Shown here in pieces: positions 1 through 7,595 of a stretch of DNA of 11,608 bases. Source of the stretch: Bacteroidales bacterium. GTDB lineage: Bacteria; Bacteroidota; Bacteroidia; Bacteroidales; UBA932. The notes below the pieces were generated by a model, which was given only the letters and a program-made list of their open reading frames with translations, did not search any database and had not been told where the DNA came from. Made by a program: the position numbers and the translations under genes. The first letter of the stretch is position 1. The number at the start of each line of letters is the position of its first letter. The stretch spans positions 1 to 11,608 of the forward strand of contig JAGDBY010000151.1 of assembly GCA_017958765.1 (NCBI GenBank), given 5' to 3'.

Positions 1-2958
1 ACTCTGAATCTGGACAATCTGGACCTTGTGGCCCTCAACTTTGACAAAGAGAGAAGCGGAAACTTCAATCTCTCGGCTCAGGCCAACTTTATTCTCTCGA
101 AGGATAACGAGCTGGAAGGAACCCTTGTCATCGACTCGATCAAGTATATGGTCGACGACGTTCCATACTATCTGGACAAGATTGCTATCAACTCTCAGTG
201 GTCGGCCGACAGCATAACTACCGCAACCCTCTCCTCTTCATTCCTGAACGGCTCTCTGCAGACGAACGCATCCTCTCTGGACAAGATTGTCACCGACCTG
301 AAGAGGCAGATTCTCGTCCAACACCTCAGCCACCTGAGCGATGAGCCGGAGAAGGCCGTATCCACAAGTTTCGGTTCAGGAAACTGGTACGACATTCACT
401 TGGCCACAGCCGATCTGAGACCTCTCTGCGCTTTCATCAAGCCGGGGCTTCACATTGAGAAAGGGACCCGTCTGGACCTGTCTCTGGATCAGTACGGCAA
501 GATGAGCGGAAAGATTCTGTCGGAACTCATAGCCCTTGACAATCTCTACATAAAAGGGCTGGATATCGCCCTGAACAATGACATAAATGACTTTAAATCA
601 ACTATATACTCTGAGCTCATCCAGCTTGGGAGAATCAAAACCTTCAATGATTCGATCACCTTTGACATCCACGACAACGTAGCCGACGTATCCGTCTCCT
701 ACAATAACGCGGACAGTCTGATCAACAAAGGACTCGTCAAGACCGCCATCGCCCTGTATGAGAAACAGGACGGGAAGAATCCTATAGGGCTTACCCTGTA
801 CGACTCTTTCGTGAAGTTCTATGAAGATACCTGGCTGCTCGACAAAGCATACGTCAACTATTCTGATAATAACATATCCGTAAGCAATTTCAACCTCCAC
901 AATAACGCCCAGGCCCTTCTGATTGACGGATTGATGACTGACTCGATGGAAGATACCTGCAAGGTGCTTCTGAACAATTTCGAAGTAGGAATACTCAATT
1001 CATTCCTGGGACTGGACTTTTTAAGTTCAGGCAAAGCCACCGGCTATGTCAATATAGTGGCTCCGTTCTCTATATTCGACCTGGACGGAGACATCGACAT
1101 CGACTCTCTCTCCCTCGCCGGATGCCCTATGGGAGATTTCTGCCTGAAGAGCGAGTGGATTGAAGATGAGAAGCTTCTGGACTTCTCGGTAACAAGCGAT
1201 ATTGAGGGACGGAATCCTCTCAACGTAGCGGGACTTTTCAATCCTGATAATAATGTCCTGGATACCAAAATCGCCCTCGACGATCTGAACATAGGCTTCA
1301 TCGAGCCGCTTCTTACGGGTCTTATGGAGAATGTATCCGGCTCTCTGTCAGGAGAGATAGCGCTTTCGGGACCTCTGAACAACCTGTCAGTCTCATCATC
1401 AGACTGCCGTCTCAACGATTTGCACACCACCCTCTCGTTCACCAAGGTGCCTTACACTGCCAACGGTGTCTTCTCCCTTGACGAGAACGGAGTCAATATA
1501 AAGAATGTGGCCATCCGTGACCAGTATTCAGGTACCGGTACCCTGACAGGCAGGGTTAATTACGACCATTTCAAGGATATCGCCCTCGACCTGAATCTGA
1601 GAATAAACAATATCCACGGCATCAACACCACCATTCTGGACAGCCCGGTATTCTACGGACAGGCGTTCGCTTCTGGAAACATCCACATCGGAGGCCCTGT
1701 AAATAATATAGGTCTGGACCTTAGAGTCACCACCGAGCCGAATACTTCCATCCATATCCCGTTGATGAACAGCGGCAAAGAGCAGGTGTCAGTCATCACC
1801 TTCGTTTCAGACGAGAAACCTATCTACAACTCTTACGATTCTCTGATCAACCTCAGGAGAGCCATTGCCGAAGAGGCCGTGGCCAAGAGCGGTCTGAAAG
1901 TCAATCTGCAGATGAACGTCACCCCTGACGCCGACGTAATGATTGAAATCAACAAGAACACCGGAGATATAATCCGAAGCAAGGGAGTGGGCTATATCGA
2001 CCTCAACCTCGAGGACGAACAGCTTGACATCAAGGGTGACTACAGCATCAACGAGGGAAGCTACCGCTTCGGTATGCTCAGCATCGTAACCAGAGACTTC
2101 ACCATCACTCCGGGAAGCAAGATAAACTTCGTAGGAGACGTTCTGGACTCAGAATTCGATGTGGAGGCCATCTACCGTACGAAAGCCTCTATAGCCGCAT
2201 TGGTTGCCGATTCTACAAGTATTTCGAGCCGCAGGCCGGTTAACTGCGGAATTGCCCTGACAGGCAAGCTCTCAGACCTTAACATAGACTTCAACATCGA
2301 TCTTCCTGATATAGACCCGATCTATGAGGACGCCATCCGGAGCGCACTGAATACCGAGGAGAAGAAACTCAAGCAGTTTATGGCGCTTCTGGTATCTAAC
2401 AGCTTCCTTCCTGACGAACAGTCCGGCATCAACGAAAGGTCTACCGTTTCATTCCTGAATGCCAGCGAGATTCTGTCCAACCAGCTGAGCACGATTCTCA
2501 ACGAGCTCGATATACCTGTCGACCTTGGATTCAATTACCAGACCTCCGCGGGAATGAACCTCTTTGACGTAGCTATATCCACACAGCTGTTCAATAACCG
2601 AGTCTCGATCAACGGAAACCTCGGCAACAGGGAATTCATCTCGTCATCTTACCAGCAAAGCGACATTGTGGGCGATATAGACGTGGAGATAAAGCTCGAC
2701 AAGAACGGCAAGGTCCGCGTGACCCTGTTCTCTCACTCGGGTGACATCCTGAGCAGCTATTTGGATTATTCGCAGCGTAACGGTATCGGCGTGGCGGTGC
2801 AGGAGGACTTCAACACATTCAAAGAGCTCTTCAGAAGCATATTCTGGAGCAAGAAGAGAAAGGCTGAATATGAGCGTAAGGTTAGAGAGGGACTGATTGA
2901 AGAAAATACCGAAACCTCATCTCCTCCTATCATCCTCAAATCATCAAAGAAGAAGTGA
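1..2958 (+). CDS. tamB: TamB-like translocation/assembly protein (partial, 5' end outside window)
   Basis: The frame is open from base 1 (TLNLDNLDLVAL...) to a TGA at 2956-2958, so about 985 C-terminal residues are visible. A GTG at 28 is only an internal valine. Most of the protein is beta-rich, with repeating short strands of the AsmA/TamB bridge type (for example LDGDIDIDSLSLAG and LSGPLNNLSVSSSDC). The C-terminal part, roughly bases 1900-2860, matches the TamB (DUF490) signature: GDYSINEGSYRFGML, then FTITPGSKINFVGD, VEAIYRTKAS, a FMALLVSNSFL helix and NRVSINGNLGNRE. In the known family TamB is anchored in the inner membrane, spans the periplasm, and works with a TamA/BamA-type outer-membrane partner in outer-membrane protein assembly. 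AsmA-like relatives also move phospholipids. No partner gene is in the window. The last 35 residues are charged and lysine-rich (KKRKAEYERK, ending SSKKK). The end overlaps convergent folP by 15 bases. The family call is firm; the exact function in this clade is inferred. Confidence 0.9.
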   Translation, partial: TLNLDNLDLVALNFDKERSGNFNLSAQANFILSKDNELEGTLVIDSIKYMVDDVPYYLDKIAINSQWSADSITTATLSSSFLNGSLQTNASSLDKIVTDLKRQILVQHLSHLSDEPEKAVSTSFGSGNWYDIHLATADLRPLCAFIKPGLHIEKGTRLDLSLDQYGKMSGKILSELIALDNLYIKGLDIALNNDINDFKSTIYSELIQLGRIKTFNDSITFDIHDNVADVSVSYNNADSLINKGLVKTAIALYEKQDGKNPIGLTLYDSFVKFYEDTWLLDKAYVNYSDNNISVSNFNLHNNAQALLIDGLMTDSMEDTCKVLLNNFEVGILNSFLGLDFLSSGKATGYVNIVAPFSIFDLDGDIDIDSLSLAGCPMGDFCLKSEWIEDEKLLDFSVTSDIEGRNPLNVAGLFNPDNNVLDTKIALDDLNIGFIEPLLTGLMENVSGSLSGEIALSGPLNNLSVSSSDCRLNDLHTTLSFTKVPYTANGVFSLDENGVNIKNVAIRDQYSGTGTLTGRVNYDHFKDIALDLNLRINNIHGINTTILDSPVFYGQAFASGNIHIGGPVNNIGLDLRVTTEPNTSIHIPLMNSGKEQVSVITFVSDEKPIYNSYDSLINLRRAIAEEAVAKSGLKVNLQMNVTPDADVMIEINKNTGDIIRSKGVGYIDLNLEDEQLDIKGDYSINEGSYRFGMLSIVTRDFTITPGSKINFVGDVLDSEFDVEAIYRTKASIAALVADSTSISSRRPVNCGIALTGKLSDLNIDFNIDLPDIDPIYEDAIRSALNTEEKKLKQFMALLVSNSFLPDEQSGINERSTVSFLNASEILSNQLSTILNELDIPVDLGFNYQTSAGMNLFDVAISTQLFNNRVSINGNLGNREFISSSYQQSDIVGDIDVEIKLDKNGKVRVTLFSHSGDILSSYLDYSQRNGIGVAVQEDFNTFKELFRSIFWSKKRKAEYERKVREGLIEENTETSSPPIILKSSKKK

Positions 2959-3696
2959 TTTGGCGGCTTTGACGTCGTGAACACGGAGAATATCGGCTCC
3001 GTTTCTGATAGCTATCCTGTGGAGACGCTTTGTCCCCCTTAGGGTCCCTCCCGTCATTCTCTTTCGGGATATTCCCACAAGAATCGGCTTTCCAAACTGT
3101 TCGAAAGCTGAGAGGTTGTCAAGCAGGAAGAGTCCCTGCTCCGTATTCTTAGCAAAACCGAAACCGGGATCGAGAATCCATCTCTCTATTCTGTACTGAG
3201 CTGCCTTGGCAGAGAAGGCGGTGAAATAGTCCTTCACCTCTTCTAGAATATTGCCGTAAGTGGCCAGAGAGTCCATATTCTCAGGATTCCCTTTCTTGTG
3301 CATAGCTATATACTCCAGGTTCAGTTCCCCTACGAGAGGGAGAATCCGGGGATCATTCTCCCCCGCTGAAATATCGTTTACTATGAAGTCGCCCACGGTG
3401 TCGTAGACCTTTTTCACTACCTCTGAAGAGAATGTGTCCACGGAGAAACGCACGCCGGGATAGTTAGCGGGGATTGTCTTTAACACCGGCTCAAGGCGCC
3501 GCCACTCCTCTTCCTCCCCTTCGTAAATACTTCCCGGCCTCGAAGAGCAGGCTCCGATATCTATAATATCGGCTCCTTCCTCAAGCATTCCGTCAACTTT
3601 GGCGCGGAATTCATCAGTGCTGTGAACGCGGCTGGATGGATAAAATGAATCTCCATTCACGTTGACAATTCCCATTATCTTTATAACTTTGTGCAT
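2944..3696 (-). CDS. folP: Dihydropteroate synthase, short form
   Basis: FolP joins 6-hydroxymethyl-dihydropterin pyrophosphate and p-aminobenzoate to give dihydropteroate in cytosolic folate synthesis, and is the sulfonamide target. The 250 residues form a TIM barrel with the usual signatures in order: MGIVNVNGDSF (8-18, metal-binding Asn12), DIGACSSRPG (46-55), VDT (Asp87), NDIS (Asn107), MHKKGNP (132-138), LDPGFGF (Asp176), GISRK (Lys212) and RVHDV (Arg238). All pterin and phosphate contacts known from the E. coli enzyme therefore have counterparts. The length is below the usual 270-285. Between SRK and RVH there are 25 residues, about eight fewer than in E. coli by my recall, so the loop after strand 7 is cut back. 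Loop 1 reads NVNGDSF instead of the common NVTPDSF, and loop 2 has CSSRPG instead of ESTRPG. No frame break is visible, so I read it as functional. Its stop lies inside the end of convergent tamB. The ATG at 3696 keeps the first beta-strand (KVIKIMGI). Confidence 0.93.
   Translation of the reverse strand: MHKVIKIMGIVNVNGDSFYPSSRVHSTDEFRAKVDGMLEEGADIIDIGACSSRPGSIYEGEEEEWRRLEPVLKTIPANYPGVRFSVDTFSSEVVKKVYDTVGDFIVNDISAGENDPRILPLVGELNLEYIAMHKKGNPENMDSLATYGNILEEVKDYFTAFSAKAAQYRIERWILDPGFGFAKNTEQGLFLLDNLSAFEQFGKPILVGISRKRMTGGTLRGTKRLHRIAIRNGADILRVHDVKAAKSLLL
3662..3691 (+). promoter_or_regulatory. tmk promoter, Bacteroidota type (TTG-N19-TAnnTTTG)
   Basis: TTG at 3662-3664 is followed after exactly 19 bases by TAACTTTG at 3684-3691. 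This fits the -33/-7 pattern known for the Bacteroides primary sigma factor. A transcript starting five to eight bases after the -7 box would have a leader of roughly 27-30 bases before the tmk ATG at 3726. The leader is AT-rich and has no Shine-Dalgarno sequence, as is usual in this phylum. The promoter lies mostly within the first codons of divergent folP, so the two genes share sequence for control. Confidence 0.6.
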
Positions 3697-3700
3697 ATTG

Positions 3701-3708
3701 CAAATGTA
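3701..3708 (-). promoter_or_regulatory. Possible -7 box for folP (TACATTTG)
   Basis: Read on the minus strand, 3708 to 3701 is TACATTTG, an exact match to the Bacteroidota -7 consensus TAnnTTTG. Only four bases (CAAT) separate it from the folP ATG at 3696-3694. No TTG or TTTG is present at the expected 19-21 base spacing upstream. If used, transcription would begin at or next to the start codon and give a leaderless or nearly leaderless mRNA. Otherwise translation would begin at Met8 (3675), which would cost most of the first beta-strand. The support is one motif plus position, so confidence is modest. Confidence 0.35.
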
Positions 3709-3725
3709 GCCAATATCATTGAAAT

Positions 3726-4391
3726 ATGTTAATCGTGTTGGAAGGACTTGACGGTGCCGGCAAATCCACTCAAGTCAAGATGATTTCGGGCCATCTGGCT
3801 CAGACAGGTAAGAAGACGAAATTTCTCCATTTTCCACGTTTCGACGCCCCTGTTTACGGAGAGTTGATTGCCAAATTCCTCCGCGGAGACTTCGGAGACA
3901 ACAATCAGGTCCATCCTCAGCTTGTGGCGCTCCTCTACGCTGAAGACCGCCACGACGCCGCCGGGATGATCCGTCAGTGGCTCGACGAAGGCTACTACGT
4001 CATTCTCGACAGGTACGTCTATTCCAACATAGCTTTTCAATGTGCCAAGATGAACTCCAAGGAGGAAGCCTCTCAGCTCAGAGACTGGATTTTTGACTTG
4101 GAATACAATCACTACGGTATTCCAAAACCCGACCTCAACCTCCTCCTAGACGTCCCTATCGAGTTTATAGACAATAACTTGAAGAATGCCAGGAACGGCG
4201 AAGACCGCAAGTATCTTCAGGGAAGGAAAGACATTCACGAAGCCAATCTGGACTTCCAGGTAAAGGTGCGCAACGTCTATCTCGAGCAGTGCCTTCTCGA
4301 TGAGACATTCAAGAGAATCGACTGCGCCGGCAAGGACGGAAAAATGCTCCCGGCCGAGGATATTTTTGACAAAATAAAAGAGCTGCTATGA
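3726..4391 (+). CDS. tmk: Thymidylate kinase (dTMP kinase)
   Basis: Tmk phosphorylates dTMP to dTDP with ATP in the cytosol and is essential for dTTP supply. The 221 residues begin MLIVLEGLDGAGKSTQ, with a P-loop at residues 7-15 (GLDGAGKST). The P-loop lacks the extra basic residue of eukaryotic type I enzymes. The DRY motif is at 95-97, followed by VYSNIAFQCAK, which forms the nucleotide-binding and catalytic segment. A basic LID lies around 154-175 (NARNGEDRKYLQGRK then DIHEAN). Length is normal for the family, slightly long because of the LID and the helix after it, which looks like the Bacteroidota form. It is the first gene after a recognisable promoter. Its TGA overlaps the ATG of the next gene (ATGA at 4388-4391), suggesting translational coupling to the MauE/DoxX membrane protein. 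Nothing is missing. Confidence 0.95.
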   Translation: MLIVLEGLDGAGKSTQVKMISGHLAQTGKKTKFLHFPRFDAPVYGELIAKFLRGDFGDNNQVHPQLVALLYAEDRHDAAGMIRQWLDEGYYVILDRYVYSNIAFQCAKMNSKEEASQLRDWIFDLEYNHYGIPKPDLNLLLDVPIEFIDNNLKNARNGEDRKYLQGRKDIHEANLDFQVKVRNVYLEQCLLDETFKRIDCAGKDGKMLPAEDIFDKIKELL

Positions 4392-5605
4392 AATTCATCA
4401 GGAACTTATTCAGATGGCTTCTATGCATAACGCTCATCTGCTCGGGCTTCTTCAAGCTCATTGACCCTGTAGGCACTTCCCTCAAGATTCAGGAGTATTT
4501 CGGTGCGGTGGGTCTTTCTGTCGCAGACTCGGTAACTCTGTGCCTCGGCATTGCGCTGGCTACTTTGGAGTTTACCCTGGGCGTCTGCCTTCTGATGAGG
4601 GTGAAGATCAAACTGGTCTCATCGGTAACTTTTCTGCTGATACTGTTCTTTACCATAATCTCATTCTTGCTGGTTATTTTCAACCCTATCGAAGACTGCG
4701 GCTGCTTCGGAGATGTAATCCATCTTACCAACTGGCAGACTCTGCTCAAGAATGTGGCCCTGCTGCTGTTTGCATACGTCACTTTCCGTCAGGGAGAGAA
4801 GTTTGACAGAATCACCAACAACTCCCTGGAGTGGGTTTTCATGGGATTCTTCGCCGCCGTGGCGGTAACTATCGGAATACTCACCTATTTCTATTCTCAG
4901 CATCTTGATTTTACTGATTACCAACGCGGTACGAGCCTTATCCAGGACACTTCCGTGGATCCTTACATAAGTACATTCATCTACGAACTCGACGGCATAG
5001 AGCAGTCCTTCGACATCAACCATCTTCCCGATGAGAAGTGGACCTACATCGAGACCAAAACCGTAGAGAATCCCGACTATGAGAAAGCTCCCGACTTCTC
5101 TGTACTGGATGAAGATGGAAATGAGCTGAGAGAGAGCATCCTGGCGATGAACAATGCTGTGATTATCTCAATCTACAAGCCTGAAAAATTCGAAGGATGG
5201 GACGTTATCTCAGACTACGGAGATCAGGTTTCCGCCCTCGGAGGGAACTACATAGTTCTCTCAAGCCGCGTGGACGAGAACATCCCGGCCGATTTCGAAT
5301 ATCCTGTATATTTCTGTGATTATAAGACTCTTATTACACTTAACCGTTCTAACGGAGGCGTAGTTTTCATAAAGAAAGGAATCATCTGCGACAAACTCTC
5401 GTTCAGAGAGATACCTCCCGAGGAGAGTGTGACCGAGAATATTCTCAATGAAGACGAGGACTCCCTTGTCATCAAGAGCCGGATCAGGGTAAGACTTGCT
5501 ACCGTAGAATTCTTAGTCGTATTTATAGTCGTCCTCTATCTGATGAAGAACATCTGCCGTCTCACCTACAGAGGATACAGAAGAGTGAAACCTACTGAAG
5601 AGTAG
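4388..5605 (+). CDS. MauE/DoxX-type membrane protein with thioredoxin-like periplasmic domain
   Basis: This is a 405-residue inner-membrane protein. The N-terminal part, about residues 1-135, has four hydrophobic segments (near 5-22, 44-69, 74-99 and 116-134). It carries the pair C104-G-C106 in EDCGCFGD before the fourth segment, followed by NWQTLLKNVALL, which is the hallmark of the MauE branch of the DoxX-like fold. A fifth segment (about 147-168) leads to a soluble region of about 200 residues, and a last helix (about 372-390, VEFLVVFIVVLYL) returns to the membrane. The soluble region begins APDFSVLDEDGNEL and has a beta-alpha-beta layout like TlpA-type thioredoxins, but YKPEKFEGW stands where the WCxxC site would be. 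MauE proteins are thought to handle disulfide or quinone redox steps; here that role is inference. Related DoxX genes are often near folP in Bacteroidales. The gene is coupled to tmk by ATGA, and its end overlaps convergent DPP III by 14 bases. Confidence 0.8.
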   Translation: MKFIRNLFRWLLCITLICSGFFKLIDPVGTSLKIQEYFGAVGLSVADSVTLCLGIALATLEFTLGVCLLMRVKIKLVSSVTFLLILFFTIISFLLVIFNPIEDCGCFGDVIHLTNWQTLLKNVALLLFAYVTFRQGEKFDRITNNSLEWVFMGFFAAVAVTIGILTYFYSQHLDFTDYQRGTSLIQDTSVDPYISTFIYELDGIEQSFDINHLPDEKWTYIETKTVENPDYEKAPDFSVLDEDGNELRESILAMNNAVIISIYKPEKFEGWDVISDYGDQVSALGGNYIVLSSRVDENIPADFEYPVYFCDYKTLITLNRSNGGVVFIKKGIICDKLSFREIPPEESVTENILNEDEDSLVIKSRIRVRLATVEFLVVFIVVLYLMKNICRLTYRGYRRVKPTEE

Positions 5606-7592
5606 AGTATTTTCTGCCGTAATAGAGGTGCTGCTCAATAAAGTCGTCACAGTATTCTACTGCGTAGTCTACTGTTTTACCGTCTTTAACTACCGGCACT
5701 ATCTCAGGATTGACGAAACCTCTGTAAGGCTTCAGATTCAAAGCTGAATATCTCTCTATCACCTCTTTATGGAGTGCAGGGTCGATATTGACTCCGTAAT
5801 TCTCTACAAGGGCCTTTCCGGCCTCGTAGTCGCCTTCAGACTTGATACGCTGTATCTCTGCCAGAAGCTCTGCGAAAAGGGCTCTGAGGCCTTCGTAATC
5901 ATTGATAACGAAGTATGTCTTGCCGTCACGCACTTTTGTCTCTATGATCCCCTTGGCAGCCCCTTTCTCTTTGCACCAGTCTGCGATAAGCTTCCTGTTC
6001 TGCATATGGGCTTCGGTTACCGGCTGACCGAGGGCGACTCTTGAGAACTGTGTGAAACCGCCGGCTCTGATATAAGAATCGTATCCGGCTTTATAGGCAT
6101 CGTAACTGTCCAGAAGACCCAGCTCTACCAGTTTAGGGTCGGCGATGTAATATAGCGCAAACAGATCGGCGCGGGCCTCTTCCAGAGTGGATCCGTACTC
6201 TCTCAGGGCATTTGAGGATGTCCCTTCCAGAAGCTGTCCTGAGCCGTGCCCCAGACACTCGTGGAGGTCGGTGTGGAGATTGTCCACAATATATCCGTAC
6301 TTTTTAGCCCTCTCTATCTCCTTTTTGTCCCAGGCGAACTCTGAGAGGACACTGTTAGGCTTCTCATCGGAAGCCTTGTTGTATGCTTCGGTTATATTAT
6401 TGATTGTAACCGATTTAGAACCGTAATCCTTGCGGATCCAGTCTGCATTTGGCAGGTTGATTCCGATAGCTGTAGAAGGGAAAGCGTCACCGGCTATGCA
6501 GGCCACGTCTATAACTTTCGCTGAGACTCCCTTCACCTCTTTTTTCTTAAAACGGGGATCTATCGGAGAATGCTCCTCAAACCAGGCTGCATTCTCGCTT
6601 ATTGTGACAGTCCTTTGAGAGGCGATGCTGTCTTTGAAATTGACGTTAGCCTCCCAGTTGGCCTTTCTTCCCAGAGGGTCTCCGTACACCTCTATGAAGC
6701 CGTTTATAAAGTCCACGGTGCTCTCATTGTCCTGAACCCAGGTGACATTGCATTTATCCCAGGTTTCGAGGTCTCCGGTGGTGTAATAATCCACCAATTC
6801 GGCGATATACTGCTTCTGGGCATCATTCTGAGCCACTGCAGCGGCTTTTTGAAGCTCTTCTACAATCTTGGTAAGAGCAGGGCCGTAGTAACCGGCCGTG
6901 GTATAGACATCTTCGTATATCCTGCCGTCCTTTTTGACAAGTCTGCTGTTCAGTCCGTATGATATCGGAGTCTTGTCATTCGGATCTTCCATCTTAGAAT
7001 AGAATGCCTCGGCTTCGGCCTGAGTCACCCCCTCATAGAGGTTGCAGGATGAGGCAAGTATGATATCTCTGTCGCTCCCTTTATAGCAGCGTATAGGAGC
7101 GAAATCCGGGTCACATAGTTCACGGGCAATATTCTCCGCCCCATCTACACCCGATTCTGTAAATAACTGTGCCAGATAGGTTTCGCTGCACTCCGGCAAA
7201 ATCTTGGTTTCAGCATAATGGTGGTGTATGCCATTGCTGAAGAATACCCTTTTAGCATATACCAGGAAGTTCTGATAATCCTGACAGTCTCTGTCTCCTT
7301 TGTAATTGCTTAGAACGGCCTCGATGGCTTTTCTGTATGTCAGATTGTTCTTGAAATTCTGCATCCAGATAATGTCCCTGCCGTATTTAGCCGCTTCGCT
7401 GAGATGGTAGATATACTCCTTCTGCTGAAGTGAGAGAGCGTCCCATCCCGGAATCTTATACTTGATAACTTCTATATCGGCAAATTCATCGACAGAATAT
7501 CTGAAGTCGGAAGCGGGCTTGTTACACGAAGCCGCCGTAAGTCCGACAGAGCCAATTAATACCATTATTCCTATAAACTTAAAAGGGTTCAT
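5592..7592 (-). CDS. Dipeptidyl peptidase III (M49 zinc peptidase), predicted lipoprotein
   Basis: DPP III removes dipeptides from the N-termini of short peptides. The zinc site is complete: HECLGH at 444-449 gives two histidine ligands and the catalytic Glu445, and EEARAD at 471-476 gives Glu472 as third ligand, 28 residues from the first histidine. This is the spacing I recall for the characterised B. thetaiotaomicron enzyme, which also has HECLGH. Other M49 signatures are AGYYGPA, FIEVYGDPLGRKANWE (Glu301 region) and PSTAIGINLPNADWIRK (from 372). At 666 residues it is the short bacterial form; the human enzyme is about 737. Residues 1-23 form a lipoprotein signal: MNPFKF, a hydrophobic core, and TAASC with Cys23. 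An acidic surface-export tag after the cysteine is not evident (NKPASDF), so a periplasm-facing lipoprotein is my guess. It is the last gene of the minus-strand run, three bases after the small ORF, and its stop overlaps the end of the MauE/DoxX gene. Confidence 0.93.
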   Translation of the reverse strand: MNPFKFIGIMVLIGSVGLTAASCNKPASDFRYSVDEFADIEVIKYKIPGWDALSLQQKEYIYHLSEAAKYGRDIIWMQNFKNNLTYRKAIEAVLSNYKGDRDCQDYQNFLVYAKRVFFSNGIHHHYAETKILPECSETYLAQLFTESGVDGAENIARELCDPDFAPIRCYKGSDRDIILASSCNLYEGVTQAEAEAFYSKMEDPNDKTPISYGLNSRLVKKDGRIYEDVYTTAGYYGPALTKIVEELQKAAAVAQNDAQKQYIAELVDYYTTGDLETWDKCNVTWVQDNESTVDFINGFIEVYGDPLGRKANWEANVNFKDSIASQRTVTISENAAWFEEHSPIDPRFKKKEVKGVSAKVIDVACIAGDAFPSTAIGINLPNADWIRKDYGSKSVTINNITEAYNKASDEKPNSVLSEFAWDKKEIERAKKYGYIVDNLHTDLHECLGHGSGQLLEGTSSNALREYGSTLEEARADLFALYYIADPKLVELGLLDSYDAYKAGYDSYIRAGGFTQFSRVALGQPVTEAHMQNRKLIADWCKEKGAAKGIIETKVRDGKTYFVINDYEGLRALFAELLAEIQRIKSEGDYEAGKALVENYGVNIDPALHKEVIERYSALNLKPYRGFVNPEIVPVVKDGKTVDYAVEYCDDFIEQHLYYGRKYSTLQ

Positions 7593-7595
7593 AAC

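Noticed and set aside
28..30. GTG that could be read as the start of the left-edge gene
   Set aside because: The frame is open through base 1 and the remaining length (about 985 residues) is short for TamB, so this is an internal valine of a truncated gene.
1044..1445. Minus-strand open frame of 133 codons within tamB
   Set aside because: It is serine/arginine-rich antisense translation of a strongly coding region, with no motif. Rejected as a shadow, like the other antisense frames inside addA and DPP III.
2983..3002. Hairpin ACGGAG-N8-CTCCGT after the tamB stop as a terminator
   Set aside because: Six base pairs with an eight-base loop and only three Ts after it, and it lies inside folP coding sequence, so support is insufficient.
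2944..3150. Frameshift as the cause of the shortened FolP C-terminal loop
   Set aside because: The frame runs cleanly from SRK to RVHDV with both motifs intact and the usual spacing from GT...GA to RVH, so an in-frame shortening fits better.
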